From Deinococcus aestuarii (GTDB lineage Bacteria > Deinococcota > Deinococci > Deinococcales > Deinococcaceae), in NCBI RefSeq assembly GCF_018863415.1, contig NZ_JAHKSN010000034.1:1-31314 (forward strand): DNA of 31,314 nt, read 5' to 3'. Positions 9,147-19,250 of the stretch are shown one piece after another. Below the pieces are notes generated by a model that saw only the letters and a list, made by a program, of their open reading frames with translations, searched no databases and was not told the origin of the DNA. The number at the start of each line of letters is the position of its first letter. The first letter of the stretch is position 1. Made by a program: the position numbers and the translations under genes.

Positions 9147-10022
9147 TCACCGCTCCCACACCCACGCCCCCGGCGCCGCCGCCACCCCCAGTGCCCGCGG
9201 CCCGGTGTGGACGTTGAGCACCGGATTCACGCCCGCGAAGCCCGACCAGACGACCGGATGCCGCCGCCCTATCACCTCCAGCAGCGCGTCCGCATCCTCC
9301 CGCACGCTGCCGTACAGCAGACCCAGGCGCAGGGGCGTGCCCTCGCCGTGGCGCCGGGTGACCTGATCGGCGACCGCCTCGATGGCCCCCTTGTAGCTGC
9401 GGGCGCGGCCCACGTTCGTGTAGGCGCCCGTCTCCCGCTCCACCGTGATCACCGGCTTGAGGTTCAGCAGCCCTCCGAGGGTCGCCTGCACCCGCCCGAT
9501 CCGCCCACCCCGGCGCAGGTACTCCAGCGTCTCGATGGTGAAGTACAGTTCGGTCTCCTCGTACGTGCGCCGCACCCAGCCCAGCGCCGTCTCCAGCGTC
9601 TCCCCGCGCTCGCTCGCGGTGGCGGCGGCGTGGACCTGGAAGGCCTGCGCCGCGCTCAGCGTCCGGGTGTCGTGGATGGTGACCGGCACGTCCGGCACGA
9701 CCGCCTGCGCCTGCTCGGCGGCGTTGCGGCTGCCCGAGAGCCCGGCGCTGATCGTGAGGGCGAGCACCGGCAGGACCGCCCCCTCCCCCCGCTCCCCCGC
9801 CGCGCGGTAGGCCGCCGCCCAGTCCTGCGGGGTGGGCTGGCTGCTCGTGGGGTGGACCGGGTTGGTCTGGAGTTCGCGGAACAGCTCCTCACGGGTGATC
9901 TCGTTCATCCGGTAGGTCGCACTGCCGAAGTTCACGCTGAAGGGCGCGACGGGCACGTCGTTTCGCAACCCCGCGAACGCGTCCAACCCGCCGTCGGTGG
10001 CGACGGCGAAGAGGGGCTTCAC
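9147..10022 (-). CDS. DegV family fatty-acid-binding protein
   Basis: 291 residues with the EDD/DegV fold. VATDGG near the start replaces the more usual ATDS. Residues around [10 protein letters not shown] form the conserved Ser/Thr loop that holds the fatty-acid carboxylate, followed by [17 protein letters not shown] and, further on, [12 protein letters not shown]. Proteins of this family (FakB) present fatty acids to the kinase FakA for phosphorylation; no fakA is in this window. The GTG start overlaps the stop of the dehydrogenase gene upstream (GTGA), so the two are translationally coupled. The functional link between them is not obvious. Confidence 0.88.
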   Translation of the reverse strand: MKPLFAVATDGGLDAFAGLRNDVPVAPFSVNFGSATYRMNEITREELFRELQTNPVHPTSSQPTPQDWAAAYRAAGERGEGAVLPVLALTISAGLSGSRNAAEQAQAVVPDVPVTIHDTRTLSAAQAFQVHAAATASERGETLETALGWVRRTYEETELYFTIETLEYLRRGGRIGRVQATLGGLLNLKPVITVERETGAYTNVGRARSYKGAIEAVADQVTRRHGEGTPLRLGLLYGSVREDADALLEVIGRRHPVVWSGFAGVNPVLNVHTGPRALGVAAAPGAWVWER

Positions 10023-10906
10023 CGCAGCTCCCGGCCGTTCATCTGCTCGACCAGCCGCAGCATGGCGCTGTAGTCCGCTCCCGCACCGACGGTCGTGGCG
10101 GCGGCGCGGACGAGAGCCGCCGTCTGCGTCAGCACCGGCGCGCTCGCCCCCGCCTCCCGCACCACGTCGGCGGCGATGCCGGTGTCCTTGGCGAGCAGCC
10201 CGAGCGTGAAGGTCACGGGAAACTCGCGGGTCAGCACCCGCTGCCCGATCAGGCTCTCGGTGGGGTAGCTGCGCCCGCTGCTCGCGTTGATCACGTCGAG
10301 CGCCGCGCGCAGATCCACCCCCGTGCGCGCCAGCGCCGCCAGCCCCTCGCCCGCCGCCCACATGTTCACCGCCATCAGGGTGTTGTTCACCGCCTTCACC
10401 GCGAAGCCCGCCCCCACCTCTCCCATGTGCACCACCCGCCCCGCGAAAGCGAGGTCCCCCCGCACCCGCTCCAGCACCCCCGCGTCCCCGCCCACCATCA
10501 CGGTGAGCTTCCCCGCCTCGGCGCCCCACGGCCCGCCGCTCACGGGCGCGTCGAGAAAGGCGACGCCCCGTTCCGAGAGCCGCGCCGATTGCCGCCTGGC
10601 CGCTTCCGGGTGCCCGCTCGTGCAGTCCACCCAGGTCGCGCCCTCCCGCAAATCGCCGATCAGCGCGTCCATCACCCCGTCCACCTCGGCGCTTGTGGGG
10701 AGGCAGGTGAAGATCACGTCGGCCCCGGCCACCCCGGCGAGGTCCACCGCCTCGCCCCCGAATTCGGCGGCGTGCGCCTCTGCCTTCGAGCGGGTGCGGT
10801 TCCACACGAGGGCCCGCCCGCCCTGTGCCTGCCTATGCCGGACGACGTGCGCGGCCATCGGCCCGCCCATCGCGCCCAGGCCGAGAAATGCGGCTGTTCT
10901 GGTCAT
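10019..10906 (-). CDS. NAD(P)-dependent 3-hydroxyisobutyrate dehydrogenase-family oxidoreductase
   Basis: 295 residues, normal for the family. The Rossmann motif GLGAMG is at 9-14, the substrate-binding [14 protein letters not shown] lies in the middle, and [11 protein letters not shown] contains the catalytic Lys. The enzyme oxidises or reduces a beta-hydroxyacid such as 3-hydroxyisobutyrate, tartronate semialdehyde or a relative; the substrate cannot be read from sequence. The ATG start has GGGAGG 5 nt upstream. It is the first gene of a two-gene operon with degV and divergent from the AEC transporter gene. Confidence 0.88.
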   Translation of the reverse strand: MTRTAAFLGLGAMGGPMAAHVVRHRQAQGGRALVWNRTRSKAEAHAAEFGGEAVDLAGVAGADVIFTCLPTSAEVDGVMDALIGDLREGATWVDCTSGHPEAARRQSARLSERGVAFLDAPVSGGPWGAEAGKLTVMVGGDAGVLERVRGDLAFAGRVVHMGEVGAGFAVKAVNNTLMAVNMWAAGEGLAALARTGVDLRAALDVINASSGRSYPTESLIGQRVLTREFPVTFTLGLLAKDTGIAADVVREAGASAPVLTQTAALVRAAATTVGAGADYSAMLRLVEQMNGRELR

Positions 10907-10991
10907 GTCGCCTCCCAGGCTAAGGGCCGGGCCGCCCTCCCGGCCGAAAGCTGAACCGAGTCCAGAAAAGCGGTACGAGGGTGGGGCGGCG

Positions 10992-10997
10992 TATCCT
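10992..10997 (+). promoter_or_regulatory. Leaderless-type -10 box for the AEC transporter gene
   Basis: TATCCT followed by 7 nt and GTG at 11005. It fixes the start there rather than at the GTG 24 nt upstream (10981), which would lie on the far side of the box. Confidence 0.55.
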
Positions 10998-11004
10998 GCC
11001 CCCC

Positions 11005-11913
11005 GTGTTCGCGGCCCTCCTCAACGTCGTGCTGCCCGTCGTGCTCGTCGCGGGGGTGGGGGCCGTGCTCGCCCGGCGCTTTCCCCTCAGCCAGGACACC
11101 CTCGGCAAGGTCAGCCTCAACGCCCTGACGCCCGCCCTGGCCCTGAGCAGCCTGCTCGGCACGACGGTCACGGCCCAGGCGGGACTCCGGCTCGCCGCCG
11201 CATACTTCGCGCTCGCGCTGCTCGGCGTGCTCGTCGCCTTTCTCGCCGCCCGGGGCGTGCCGGGCCCCACCCGCCGCGCCGTCATGGCGAGCGTCGCCAT
11301 CGGCAACAACGGCAACTTCGGCCTGCCCATCGCCCTGTTCGCCCTGGGGCAGCCGGGGCTCGACCAGGCGGTCGTGATCTTCCTGTGCTCGGTGGTGCTG
11401 ACCTTCACCCTCGGGCCGCTGCTATACGGCTCGTCGGGCGGGGCGAGGGCCGGGCTCACCGCCGTCTTGCGCCTCCCCGTCGTGTGGTGCATCGCCGCCG
11501 CGCTGCTCGTCCGCCTCCTCGACGTGCCGCTGCCGCTGGGCCTGAGACGGGGCATCGACCTCCTCGGTCAGGCCGCCCTGCCGATGGTGCTGCTCTCGCT
11601 CGGCATCCAGCTCGGGCAGGCGGCGCGGGTGGCGCTGACCCGGCCCGTCCTCACCGCCACCCTGCTGCGGGTCCTCGCCATGCCCGCCCTCGCGCTCGGG
11701 CTGGGGCTGCTCCTCGGCCTGCGCGGGCTGAATCTCCAGGGCCTCGTGCTGGCCTCCGCCATGCCCACCGCCGTCAACGCCTTCCTCCTCGCCCGCGAGT
11801 ACGGCGCGGACGCGGATACGGTGGCGAGTGCCGTCGCCCTGAGCACCCTCGCCAGCGTGGCGACGGCGGCCCTGGTGGTGACGCTGCTGCCGGGCATCGG
11901 GCGGCTGGGGTGA
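11005..11913 (+). CDS. AEC (auxin efflux carrier) family permease
   Basis: 302 residues from the preferred GTG. Strongly hydrophobic, with about ten membrane segments in two halves. The first half carries the [13 protein letters not shown] segment, the conserved [16 protein letters not shown] crossing region lies near residue 105, and the second half carries [21 protein letters not shown], typical of the family. It should export or import a small organic anion by secondary transport; members move malate, malonate or auxin-like compounds, but the substrate here is unknown. A small hairpin (tcacc/ggtga, 11915-11927) followed by an AT-rich stretch lies just past the stop. Confidence 0.88.
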   Translation: MFAALLNVVLPVVLVAGVGAVLARRFPLSQDTLGKVSLNALTPALALSSLLGTTVTAQAGLRLAAAYFALALLGVLVAFLAARGVPGPTRRAVMASVAIGNNGNFGLPIALFALGQPGLDQAVVIFLCSVVLTFTLGPLLYGSSGGARAGLTAVLRLPVVWCIAAALLVRLLDVPLPLGLRRGIDLLGQAALPMVLLSLGIQLGQAARVALTRPVLTATLLRVLAMPALALGLGLLLGLRGLNLQGLVLASAMPTAVNAFLLAREYGADADTVASAVALSTLASVATAALVVTLLPGIGRLG

Positions 11914-11914
11914 G

Positions 11915-11937
11915 TCACCAGGGGTGAATTATTTCTC
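11915..11937 (+). terminator. Weak candidate terminator after the AEC gene
   Basis: A 5-bp stem tcacc (11915-11919) and ggtga (11923-11927) with a 3-nt loop, followed by attatttctc. It lies between convergent genes. The stem is short, so efficiency is doubtful. Confidence 0.3.
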
Positions 11938-12336
11938 AGAGAGTCACGTTTTGAATCACTCTTTGCCTTCGAGGTGCTCCAGAGCATCGGCTGCTATCTG
12001 GGCTATGGGGTGGCCTTCGTGGTCTGTACCCGAATCGTGAAGAAGACCATGACGTAAGGCCGGAATGGCTCTGCGGCTTCCCAAGCAACCGAGTGTGTAT
12101 GCTGCCACGTGACGAACATTGGCGTCTGGGTCGTTCAAAAAAACTTCTATCACATGACGGACTGAGCGTTCAGTCCCGTATTTAGCCAGCACATGGCAGG
12201 CCCCCCACCTTATATTACTGTCGTAGTGCTCTAGTTGTCCTTCGAGGACGCCAAATGCCAGTTGCTGGTTTACGGAGAGGAGTGCATGAAGAGCATTGGA
12301 CGAGAGTACAGGGTTACGGTGCGAGGTCAATTCAAC

Positions 12337-12342
12337 TAAGAT
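12337..12342. repeat. Target-site duplication, left copy (taagat)
   Basis: taagat directly abuts the left inverted repeat of the IS982 element and is matched exactly at 13190-13195. A 6-bp duplication fits the IS982 family. Confidence 0.85.
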
Positions 12343-13189
12343 ACGCCGTTTAGGGCCTGGAGCTAGTGGGGCAAAAATAGTGTGCTGAGCGCATAAAAAG
12401 GGAACGATATGGCTAGATATCGTCCCCCTCATAGTCTAAGCCGCCGTGCAGCTATCCGCCACTTCTACCGTTGGACCCGGCGGCAGTTCAGCACCCGAAA
12501 GACTTGCGCACACCAGAAGATCACGGACGCCTGGCTGATCGCGTTGCTGCTGAGCCGATTCGTGTTCAAGGTCCCTCACGCGTCCATCTGGTGGAGCCTC
12601 TTGAAGGAAGACCGGAACGGTCTTCCTTCGTACACTCAGGCGTACACGCGAAGCCTGCGGCTCTTGGCCCATCTCGAAACCCTGGCAAACACGGCTGAAC
12701 ACTTGGCCGAGGTCATCATCGACTCGATGCCTCTCCCCATTTGCCGTCCCAAACGCACGAAGTGCTGCGCGTTCCCGGGTGCACGGTGGGGGTACGGAAC
12801 GCAGGGCGACTTCTATGGCTACAAGTTGCATGCGTGGGTGACCGTCAGCGGAAAGATCGTCCAGTACGCACTCCGGCCCGCCAATCTCCACGACCTGACC
12901 GTCAGCTTTGAGCTGAATCAAAGGTGGCCGGAGTTCGGTGGCCCCAAGATCATCGGAGACAAAGGCTATGCCGCGCTGGGCTTTGTCTTTCCGCCCAAGA
13001 AGAACACGCGATACGACACGGGGTGGCGGGAAACCCGCCACCCCAAACTTCGCAAACGCATCGAAACCGTCTTTTCACAACTCGTCGCCGGGCAGATTCG
13101 TTCCGTTCAAGCCAAAACGCTCGCAGGCTTACGGCTTCGTGTCGTGCTGGCTGTCCTCGCTCACAACCTCACTAGGCCCTAAACGGCGT
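12343..13189 (+). mobile_element. Complete IS982-family insertion sequence, 847 bp
   Basis: Perfect 16-bp terminal inverted repeats: acgccgtttagggcct at 12343-12358 and its reverse complement at 13174-13189. Flanked by exact taagat duplications. It contains one intact transposase gene whose stop codon lies inside the right repeat. Identical flanks, perfect repeats and an intact ORF suggest a recent insertion. Confidence 0.92.
12409..13182 (+). CDS. IS982-family transposase
   Basis: 257 residues, with the RHFYRWTRRQF N-terminal segment. The catalytic DDE residues appear to be the Asp of IIDSMPLPICRPKR, the Asp of IIGDKGYAALG and the Glu of RKRIETVFSQL. The block GYGTQGDFYGYKLHAWVT between them and the C-terminal LRLRVVLAVLAHNL are typical of IS982. 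It would catalyse cut-and-paste movement of the surrounding element. The ATG has AAGGGA upstream. The frame is intact with no sign of decay. Confidence 0.9.
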   Translation: MARYRPPHSLSRRAAIRHFYRWTRRQFSTRKTCAHQKITDAWLIALLLSRFVFKVPHASIWWSLLKEDRNGLPSYTQAYTRSLRLLAHLETLANTAEHLAEVIIDSMPLPICRPKRTKCCAFPGARWGYGTQGDFYGYKLHAWVTVSGKIVQYALRPANLHDLTVSFELNQRWPEFGGPKIIGDKGYAALGFVFPPKKNTRYDTGWRETRHPKLRKRIETVFSQLVAGQIRSVQAKTLAGLRLRVVLAVLAHNLTRP

Positions 13190-13195
13190 TAAGAT
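13190..13195. repeat. Target-site duplication, right copy (taagat)
   Basis: Second copy of taagat, directly after the right inverted repeat. On the minus strand it supplies the codons ATC TTA that join the two HEAT fragments in frame. Confidence 0.85.
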
Positions 13196-13301
13196 GTTTG
13201 CCGTCTCTTGGTCACCTGCTCTTTCGAGAGCGGCTACAATGGGTGCAGTCACTTTATTGCCCAAACCAGAATCGAGGATTTGAAGAATAGCGTCGCGTGA
13301 G

Positions 13302-13862
13302 TCAGTCATGAGTTGCATCTCCTGGCAACTCCAGCCCCCCGTCACGCCCGGCCACGAACCTTTCCCGCAGAAACCTCCCCTGCGTCATCAATCGGTCGGC
13401 GGCCGCGTGGTCGTGCCGCAGCGCCTCGCGCACCCCGTCCTCGATCAGGGCGAGCTGTTCGGCGAGCAGCGTGTCGGCGGGCTGGCCCTGCCCGGCGAGG
13501 CGTTCCCGCGCCCCGTCGGTGAGGGCCAGGTACGCCCGGACCGTCTCCGGGAGGTACGTCCGCCGCGTCTCCGCCAGCAGGTACGCCGTGCGCGCGTCGG
13601 GCGTGCCGGGCTCGGCCTGCGCGTCCGCCACCGCGCACAGCACCCCCCACGCCCGCGCTCGCTGCGGCTCGGGCAGCCGCAGCACGAGCGACTCCACGGG
13701 CTCCGGCGCCGGGGCGGGAAGGGGCCTCGCGGCGGCGGGCAGGGCCTCCCCGCGCCCCGTCGGCAACCGCGCCGCCCGCCGCCCCGCCTTCGTCGTGTTG
13801 TCCACGTAGACGATTAAAGCGATGCCGCCGAAGATCACCAGCAGCAGCAACACCGCCGTCAC
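13302..13862 (-). CDS. Single-pass membrane protein of unknown function
   Basis: 186 residues. Residues 2-20 (TAVLLLLVIFGGIALIVYV) form one membrane helix, followed by a basic, Pro/Ala-rich linker to about residue 58. The rest is a helical soluble domain with repeated charged segments such as LLAEQLALIEDGVREAL and ADRLMTQGRFLRERFV. I do not recognise a named family. It follows the SPFH gene by 42 nt, and its stop overlaps the start of the HEAT gene. The arrangement suggests it works with the SPFH scaffold. The GTG start has GGAGG 7 nt upstream. Confidence 0.75.
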   Translation of the reverse strand: MTAVLLLLVIFGGIALIVYVDNTTKAGRRAARLPTGRGEALPAAARPLPAPAPEPVESLVLRLPEPQRARAWGVLCAVADAQAEPGTPDARTAYLLAETRRTYLPETVRAYLALTDGARERLAGQGQPADTLLAEQLALIEDGVREALRHDHAAADRLMTQGRFLRERFVAGRDGGLELPGDATHD

Positions 13863-13904
13863 GCGCCCGCCTCCGCCTTGCTCATCCCCCTATTTTGCGT
13901 CACC

Positions 13905-14843
13905 TCAGTTCCCCGGTTTGGCCGCCACCCCCCCTTGTTGCCCTTGCAGGCTCTTGAGGTCCAGCAGGAAGTTCCCGTCGGCGGGCAGCATCACCGTGTT
14001 GATGCCGGGCGAGAGCTTCTCGGCCACCGTCAGTTGGATGAGCTGCGGATTCTCGCGCAGGGCCCGCCCGCGTAAGCTGAGCGCCTCCGCCTCGCCGCGC
14101 GCCTTGGCGACCGCCGCCCGCGCCGCCCCCTCGGCCTCCACGACCGCGCGCTGGGCGCTGATGTTGGCCTGCTGGAGCCGGTTGCGCTCCACCGCGACCT
14201 GCTGCTCGGCGGTCTGCTTTTGCTCGATGGCCTTGGCGACGCTCTCGGGAATCTTGAGTTCCCGCAGCAGCACGGCGTCGAGCACGATGTTGTTGCGGGC
14301 GAACTCCTGTTTCAGCGCCTCCGAGACCCGCACCTCGACCGCCTGCCGCTGGGTGCTGATCAGGTCCGCCGCGTTGACCTGCCCGATGGCGTCGCGCACC
14401 TTGGAGCGGATCTCGGGCGCGATCAGGACCCGCTCGTACGCCGGGCCGAGCTTCTGGTGCAGCTCCGACGCCCGCGCCGGGTTGATCGCGTAGCGCACCG
14501 TCACGTCCGCCGTGATGTCGAGCCCCTCCTTGCTGCGCGCCCGGATCGCCCCCTCGTCCCCCTCGCCCCGCGCGTGCGAGAGCGTGACCTCCTGGGTGCG
14601 CGTCGAGTACAGGTTCACCCGGTCGATGAACGGCGTGACGAAATGCACCCCCTCCTGGAGGGGCTGGGCCCGCACGCCGCCGAGCGCGCTGAACACCACG
14701 CCCACGTTCCCGGCGGGCACCACCCGCAGTCCCTGCTCGACCACCAGCCCGGCGAGCGCCAGCCCCCCCACGATCAGCCCCAGCCGCACGGGAAAACTCC
14801 GCCTCGGGGTGCCCTCGCCGCCCTGCTCCTGTCTTTTGGTCAT
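13905..14843 (-). CDS. Prohibitin/SPFH-domain membrane protein
   Basis: 312 residues. One membrane helix lies at about 19-37, followed by the SPFH (band 7) domain: VVPAGNVGVVFSALGGV (41-57), EGVHFVTPFIDRVNLYSTRTQ, and LDITADVTVRYAINPARASELHQKLG. A long coiled-coil follows (about 205-260, with KQTAEQQVAVERNRLQQA and Ala/Glu-rich repeats) and then a conserved NFLLDL tail. Such proteins oligomerise into ring or cage scaffolds in the membrane, often controlling FtsH-type proteases or membrane domains. It is the second gene of a minus-strand operon: YchJ-like, SPFH, one-TM protein, HEAT protein. GGAGAG lies just before the ATG. Confidence 0.9.
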   Translation of the reverse strand: MTKRQEQGGEGTPRRSFPVRLGLIVGGLALAGLVVEQGLRVVPAGNVGVVFSALGGVRAQPLQEGVHFVTPFIDRVNLYSTRTQEVTLSHARGEGDEGAIRARSKEGLDITADVTVRYAINPARASELHQKLGPAYERVLIAPEIRSKVRDAIGQVNAADLISTQRQAVEVRVSEALKQEFARNNIVLDAVLLRELKIPESVAKAIEQKQTAEQQVAVERNRLQQANISAQRAVVEAEGAARAAVAKARGEAEALSLRGRALRENPQLIQLTVAEKLSPGINTVMLPADGNFLLDLKSLQGQQGGVAAKPGN

Positions 14844-14879
14844 GCTCTCCGGTACGGGCCAGGCGGGCTTCCCGTTCCC

Positions 14880-15260
14880 TTACGCCGTCACCCCGTCCAC
14901 GTACACCCAGCGCCCCTCCAGCCGGGCGAAGGTGCTCCGCTCGCGCAGGCGGTGCGTCCGTCCCCCCACCCGCAAGGTCGCCGTGAAGGTCACCTCGTCC
15001 CCCTCCGCCCGCTGGACCGTCAGCCCCAGGTATCGCGCCTCGTCATCGTCCAGGTCGAGGTCGGGCGGGCACGTCCCCGGGTGCCACGTCCGCCGCACGT
15101 AGGCCGTGTCGCGCAGGGCGTAGGCGGAGTACCGCGAGCGCATCAGCTCCTCCGGCGTCGCCGCCTCCCGCTCGCCCCGGTGCAGCGGCCCGCAGCACGC
15201 GCCGTAACTGCGCCCCGAGCCGCACGGGCAGGGCTTGAAGACGGGAAAGGGGAGGGGCAT
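14880..15260 (-). CDS. YchJ-like SEC-C motif protein (UPF0225)
   Basis: 126 residues. The N-terminus has the zinc-binding SEC-C motif CPCGSGRSYGACC, followed by the UPF0225 block MRSRYSAYALRDTAYVRRTWHP and a C-terminal NTF2-like beta region ending in RLEGRWVYVDG. No function is established for the family beyond probable metal binding. The ATG at 15260 is chosen because a TATCCT -10 box stands exactly 7 nt upstream with no ribosome site; an upstream in-frame ATG (15281) would put the box inside the gene. It is divergent from the TrmH-type methyltransferase gene with only 32 bp between start codons. Confidence 0.85.
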   Translation of the reverse strand: MPLPFPVFKPCPCGSGRSYGACCGPLHRGEREAATPEELMRSRYSAYALRDTAYVRRTWHPGTCPPDLDLDDDEARYLGLTVQRAEGDEVTFTATLRVGGRTHRLRERSTFARLEGRWVYVDGVTA

Positions 15261-15267
15261 GGGAGGG

Positions 15268-15273
15268 AGGATA
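15268..15273 (-). promoter_or_regulatory. Leaderless-type -10 box for the YchJ-like gene
   Basis: TATCCT on the minus strand, 7 nt before the ATG at 15260. It is 5 bp from the -10 candidate of the divergent methyltransferase gene, so both cannot easily be occupied at once. Confidence 0.6.
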
Positions 15274-15278
15274 GCGGG

Positions 15279-15284
15279 CATACT
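15279..15284 (+). promoter_or_regulatory. Candidate -10 box for the TrmH-type methyltransferase gene
   Basis: CATACT, 8 nt before the ATG at 15293. The first base differs from TANNNT, so it is weaker than the others. Confidence 0.4.
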
Positions 15285-15292
15285 GGGCCCCG

Positions 15293-16087
15293 ATGACCGG
15301 CGAAGGCGTGATCACCTCCCTACAAAATCCGCACGTCAAGCGGCTCGCGCGCCTGCGTGGACGCCGCGACCGCGACCGCGAGGGCGTCATCCTGATCGAG
15401 GGCGCCCGCGAACTCTCCCGCGCGGTGGCGGCGGGGGTTGCGCTTCAGACCCTCTACCTCTGCCCGCCCCTTTTCAGCCCGGAAGCGCGGGAGGTGGCCC
15501 CCTCTCTCCCCGGCACCCCCGTCCACCTCTCCCGCGAGGCGTTCGAGAAGGTCAGCGGGCGCGAGAATCCGGACGGCCTGCTCGGGGTCGCCCCCACCCC
15601 TGCCCCACCCCTCCCCGACCCTTCCGGCGACGCCCTCCTCGTCGTGCTGCACGGCCTGGAAAAGCCCGGCAACGTGGGCGCGATCTTGCGGACGGCGGAC
15701 GCGGCGGGGGCGTCGGGCGTGATCGTCCTCGGGCGCGGCGCCGACCCCTACGGCCCGAACGTGATCCGCGCGAGTCAGGGCAGCGTCTTCAGCCTGCCCG
15801 TCGTCGCGCTGGAGGAAGGGGAGGCGTTGGAATGGCTGGCCGGGCGGGGCTTCACGCGGGTCGCCTGCACCCCCGACGCCCCCCAGGTCTACTGGGACGC
15901 GCCGCTGACGGGCCGGGTCGCCCTCGTCCTGGGCGCGGAGCACGAGGGGTTGCCCCCGGAGTGGCGGGCCGCCGAACTGCCCGTCCGCGTGCCCATGCAC
16001 GGCGCCGCCGACAGCCTGAACGTGGCGACCGCCGCCGCGCTCGTGCTGTACGAGTGCTTGAGACAGCGCCGAACGGTAGGGGGGTAG
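15293..16087 (+). CDS. TrmH (SpoU)-family RNA 2'-O-methyltransferase
   Basis: 264 residues. The N-terminal substrate-binding domain begins [19 protein letters not shown] and includes [14 protein letters not shown]. The C-terminal trefoil-knot domain has the three SpoU motifs: [20 protein letters not shown] (with the conserved Asn and Arg), [13 protein letters not shown], and [22 protein letters not shown]. It should transfer a methyl group from SAM to a ribose in rRNA or tRNA; the target nucleotide cannot be told from sequence. It begins with ATG and has no ribosome site. Confidence 0.9.
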   Translation: MTGEGVITSLQNPHVKRLARLRGRRDRDREGVILIEGARELSRAVAAGVALQTLYLCPPLFSPEAREVAPSLPGTPVHLSREAFEKVSGRENPDGLLGVAPTPAPPLPDPSGDALLVVLHGLEKPGNVGAILRTADAAGASGVIVLGRGADPYGPNVIRASQGSVFSLPVVALEEGEALEWLAGRGFTRVACTPDAPQVYWDAPLTGRVALVLGAEHEGLPPEWRAAELPVRVPMHGAADSLNVATAAALVLYECLRQRRTVGG

Positions 16088-16101
16088 TTCAGGCGGAGTG
16101 C

Positions 16102-16107
16102 TAGCCT
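16102..16107 (+). promoter_or_regulatory. Leaderless-type -10 box for pepF
   Basis: TAGCCT with a 7-nt spacer to the ATG at 16115. It lies in the 27-bp gap after the RNA methyltransferase stop, giving pepF its own promoter. Confidence 0.55.
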
Positions 16108-16114
16108 GCCCCGC

Positions 16115-17920
<1,806 letters not shown>

Positions 17921-17991
17921 GACGACCACCCGTAGGGAAGCCGGAGACAGCGTGACGGGTGCCCCGCACCGTCCGCGTGGCCGCGCTCTTC

Positions 17992-18006
17992 CCGGGCCGA
18001 GCCCGG
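17992..18006. repeat. GC-rich hairpin between convergent genes
   Basis: Perfect 6-bp stem ccgggc (17992-17997) and gcccgg (18001-18006) with a 3-nt loop, between the convergent pepF and MFS genes. There is no T-run on either side, so it is only a possible transcription barrier. Confidence 0.3.
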
Positions 18007-18037
18007 CTCGCCGGAGGAAGCTTCGGGCGACTTTGCC

Positions 18038-19237
18038 TTACGACGACACGGCCTCCGCGGGCGTGGCCGTGGTCCCGCTTCCCACCCGGATGAAGACCTC
18101 GTAGAGCGCCAGCAGCAGCACGGCGGCGACCACGATGCAGACGCCGATCAGTTCCAGCCCGCCCGCGCGGGCGATGACCCCGACCAGAGCGGTGAGGGTG
18201 GCCCCGCCCAGCCCGGCCGAGGCGATCTGGAAGCCGATGGCGCTGTCCGCGTGCGCCCGGCCGACGCGCCCCGGGGTCAGGCTGATCAGCGAGGCGAAGA
18301 TGGGAGCGAGGAAAAAGCCGATGGTCATCAGCCCGGCGACCGAGAGCGGGCGGGTCGGTTCCAGCCAGAAGAGCAGGGCCCCGAGGGCGCTGGCGATCAG
18401 GCACAGCCGCAGCGTCCCCACCAGCGGAACGCGGTTGGCGATCAATCCGAAAAGAATCCGCCCGACCATCAGGCTGCCCCAGTAGAGGCTCACGAACAGC
18501 CCCGCCGCCCCCTCCGGGACCCCGCGCCCCAGCGTCAGGAGCGAGTAGCTCCACTGCGCGGTCGCCATCTCCAGCCCGGAATAGAAGAAGAAGGTCAGCA
18601 TCCCCAGCCAGACGATGGGGCGCCGCAGCGTGTCGCGGGTGCGGGCCGCCGGGACGGGGGCGGCGGCCTCAGCGCCGGACGCCGCGGCGTCCACCCACCG
18701 CCCCCGGGTCAGGGCGAAGACGAGGGCCAGCAGCAACTGGGCGCTGCCGACGATGACGTAGCTCCAGCGCCAGACGTTCCCGGAGTTCAGCACCGCCGTG
18801 ACGATGAGTGGCCCGAGGGTGGTCCCCAGCCCGAAAAAGGCGTGCAGCCAGTTGAGGGTGCGGGCGCTGAAGTGCGCCGCGCCGTAGGCGTTCAGCCCCG
18901 CGTCGATGGCCCCCCCGCCCAGCCCGGCCAGGAAGCCCAGCGCCAGCAGCAGCGGCCACAGGGGCGTGAGGGCAAAGCCCAGCAGGGCGAGCGCGGCGGC
19001 GAGCGTCGAGAGCGCGAGCACCGTGCCGATGGGCAGCACCCGCAGAATCCGCCCGCTGAGGAAGCTGGAGGTCAGGTACCCCGCCATCTGAACGGCCGCC
19101 AGCAGGCCGAGGGCGTCGAGCGGCACGCCGAAGTCCCCGCGGATGGACGGCCACGACACGCCCAGCAGGCCGTCGGGCAGCCCCAGGCTGATAAAGGCGA
19201 GAAACGCCAGCAGGGCGAGCAGGGGGCGGCGCGGCAT
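18038..19237 (-). CDS. Major facilitator superfamily transporter
   Basis: 399 residues, about 12 membrane helices in two bundles separated by a loop rich in Ala and charged residues (about 192-215). The first helix ends in SLGLPDGLLGVSWPSIRGDFGV, a pattern seen in FucP/YbjJ-like MFS members that move sugars or similar small molecules. The GGGAIDAGLNAYGAAHFSARTLNWLHAFFGLG block is also typical of that group. Substrate unknown. The ATG at 19237 is preferred over the longer open frame because the homology starts at PRRPLLALLAFLAF and a -10-like box (TGTAAT) stands 7 nt upstream. Confidence 0.85.
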   Translation of the reverse strand: MPRRPLLALLAFLAFISLGLPDGLLGVSWPSIRGDFGVPLDALGLLAAVQMAGYLTSSFLSGRILRVLPIGTVLALSTLAAALALLGFALTPLWPLLLALGFLAGLGGGAIDAGLNAYGAAHFSARTLNWLHAFFGLGTTLGPLIVTAVLNSGNVWRWSYVIVGSAQLLLALVFALTRGRWVDAAASGAEAAAPVPAARTRDTLRRPIVWLGMLTFFFYSGLEMATAQWSYSLLTLGRGVPEGAAGLFVSLYWGSLMVGRILFGLIANRVPLVGTLRLCLIASALGALLFWLEPTRPLSVAGLMTIGFFLAPIFASLISLTPGRVGRAHADSAIGFQIASAGLGGATLTALVGVIARAGGLELIGVCIVVAAVLLLALYEVFIRVGSGTTATPAEAVSS

Positions 19238-19244
19238 AGGGACG

Positions 19245-19250
19245 ATTACA
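19245..19250 (-). promoter_or_regulatory. Candidate leaderless -10 box for the MFS gene
   Basis: TGTAAT on the minus strand, 7 nt before the ATG at 19237. The second base departs from TANNNT. Confidence 0.4.

Larger units (their letters stand above)
11956..13309 (-). pseudogene. HEAT-repeat protein gene interrupted by an IS982 element
   Basis: The 3' part (11956-12336) and 5' part (13196-13309) are separated by the insertion. Joining them with one copy of the 6-bp duplication restores an open frame of 501 nt, 166 residues, starting at ATG 13307-13309 and ending at TGA 11956-11958. The restored protein starts MTDSRDAILQILDSG and contains HEAT-like helical pairs such as NIRWGACHVLAKYG, NVRHVAAYTLGCLG and a final PIAQIAADALEHLE. 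HEAT repeats are protein-protein interaction scaffolds. The start overlaps the stop of the upstream one-TM protein gene by 8 nt and has AGGAG upstream, so it was the last gene of that operon. The residual 3' open frame would need a start inside the IS. The base composition is less GC-rich than its neighbours. Confidence 0.88.

Noticed and set aside
10287..11927. 546-codon plus-strand frame across the dehydrogenase and AEC genes
   Set aside because: Shadow of two genes in other frames, with Pro/Arg/Ala-rich nonsense sequence.
11956..12432. HEAT protein taken as an intact 158-codon gene starting inside the IS
   Set aside because: The first part of that frame is IS982 DNA; the real 5' end is at 13196-13309 across the insertion.
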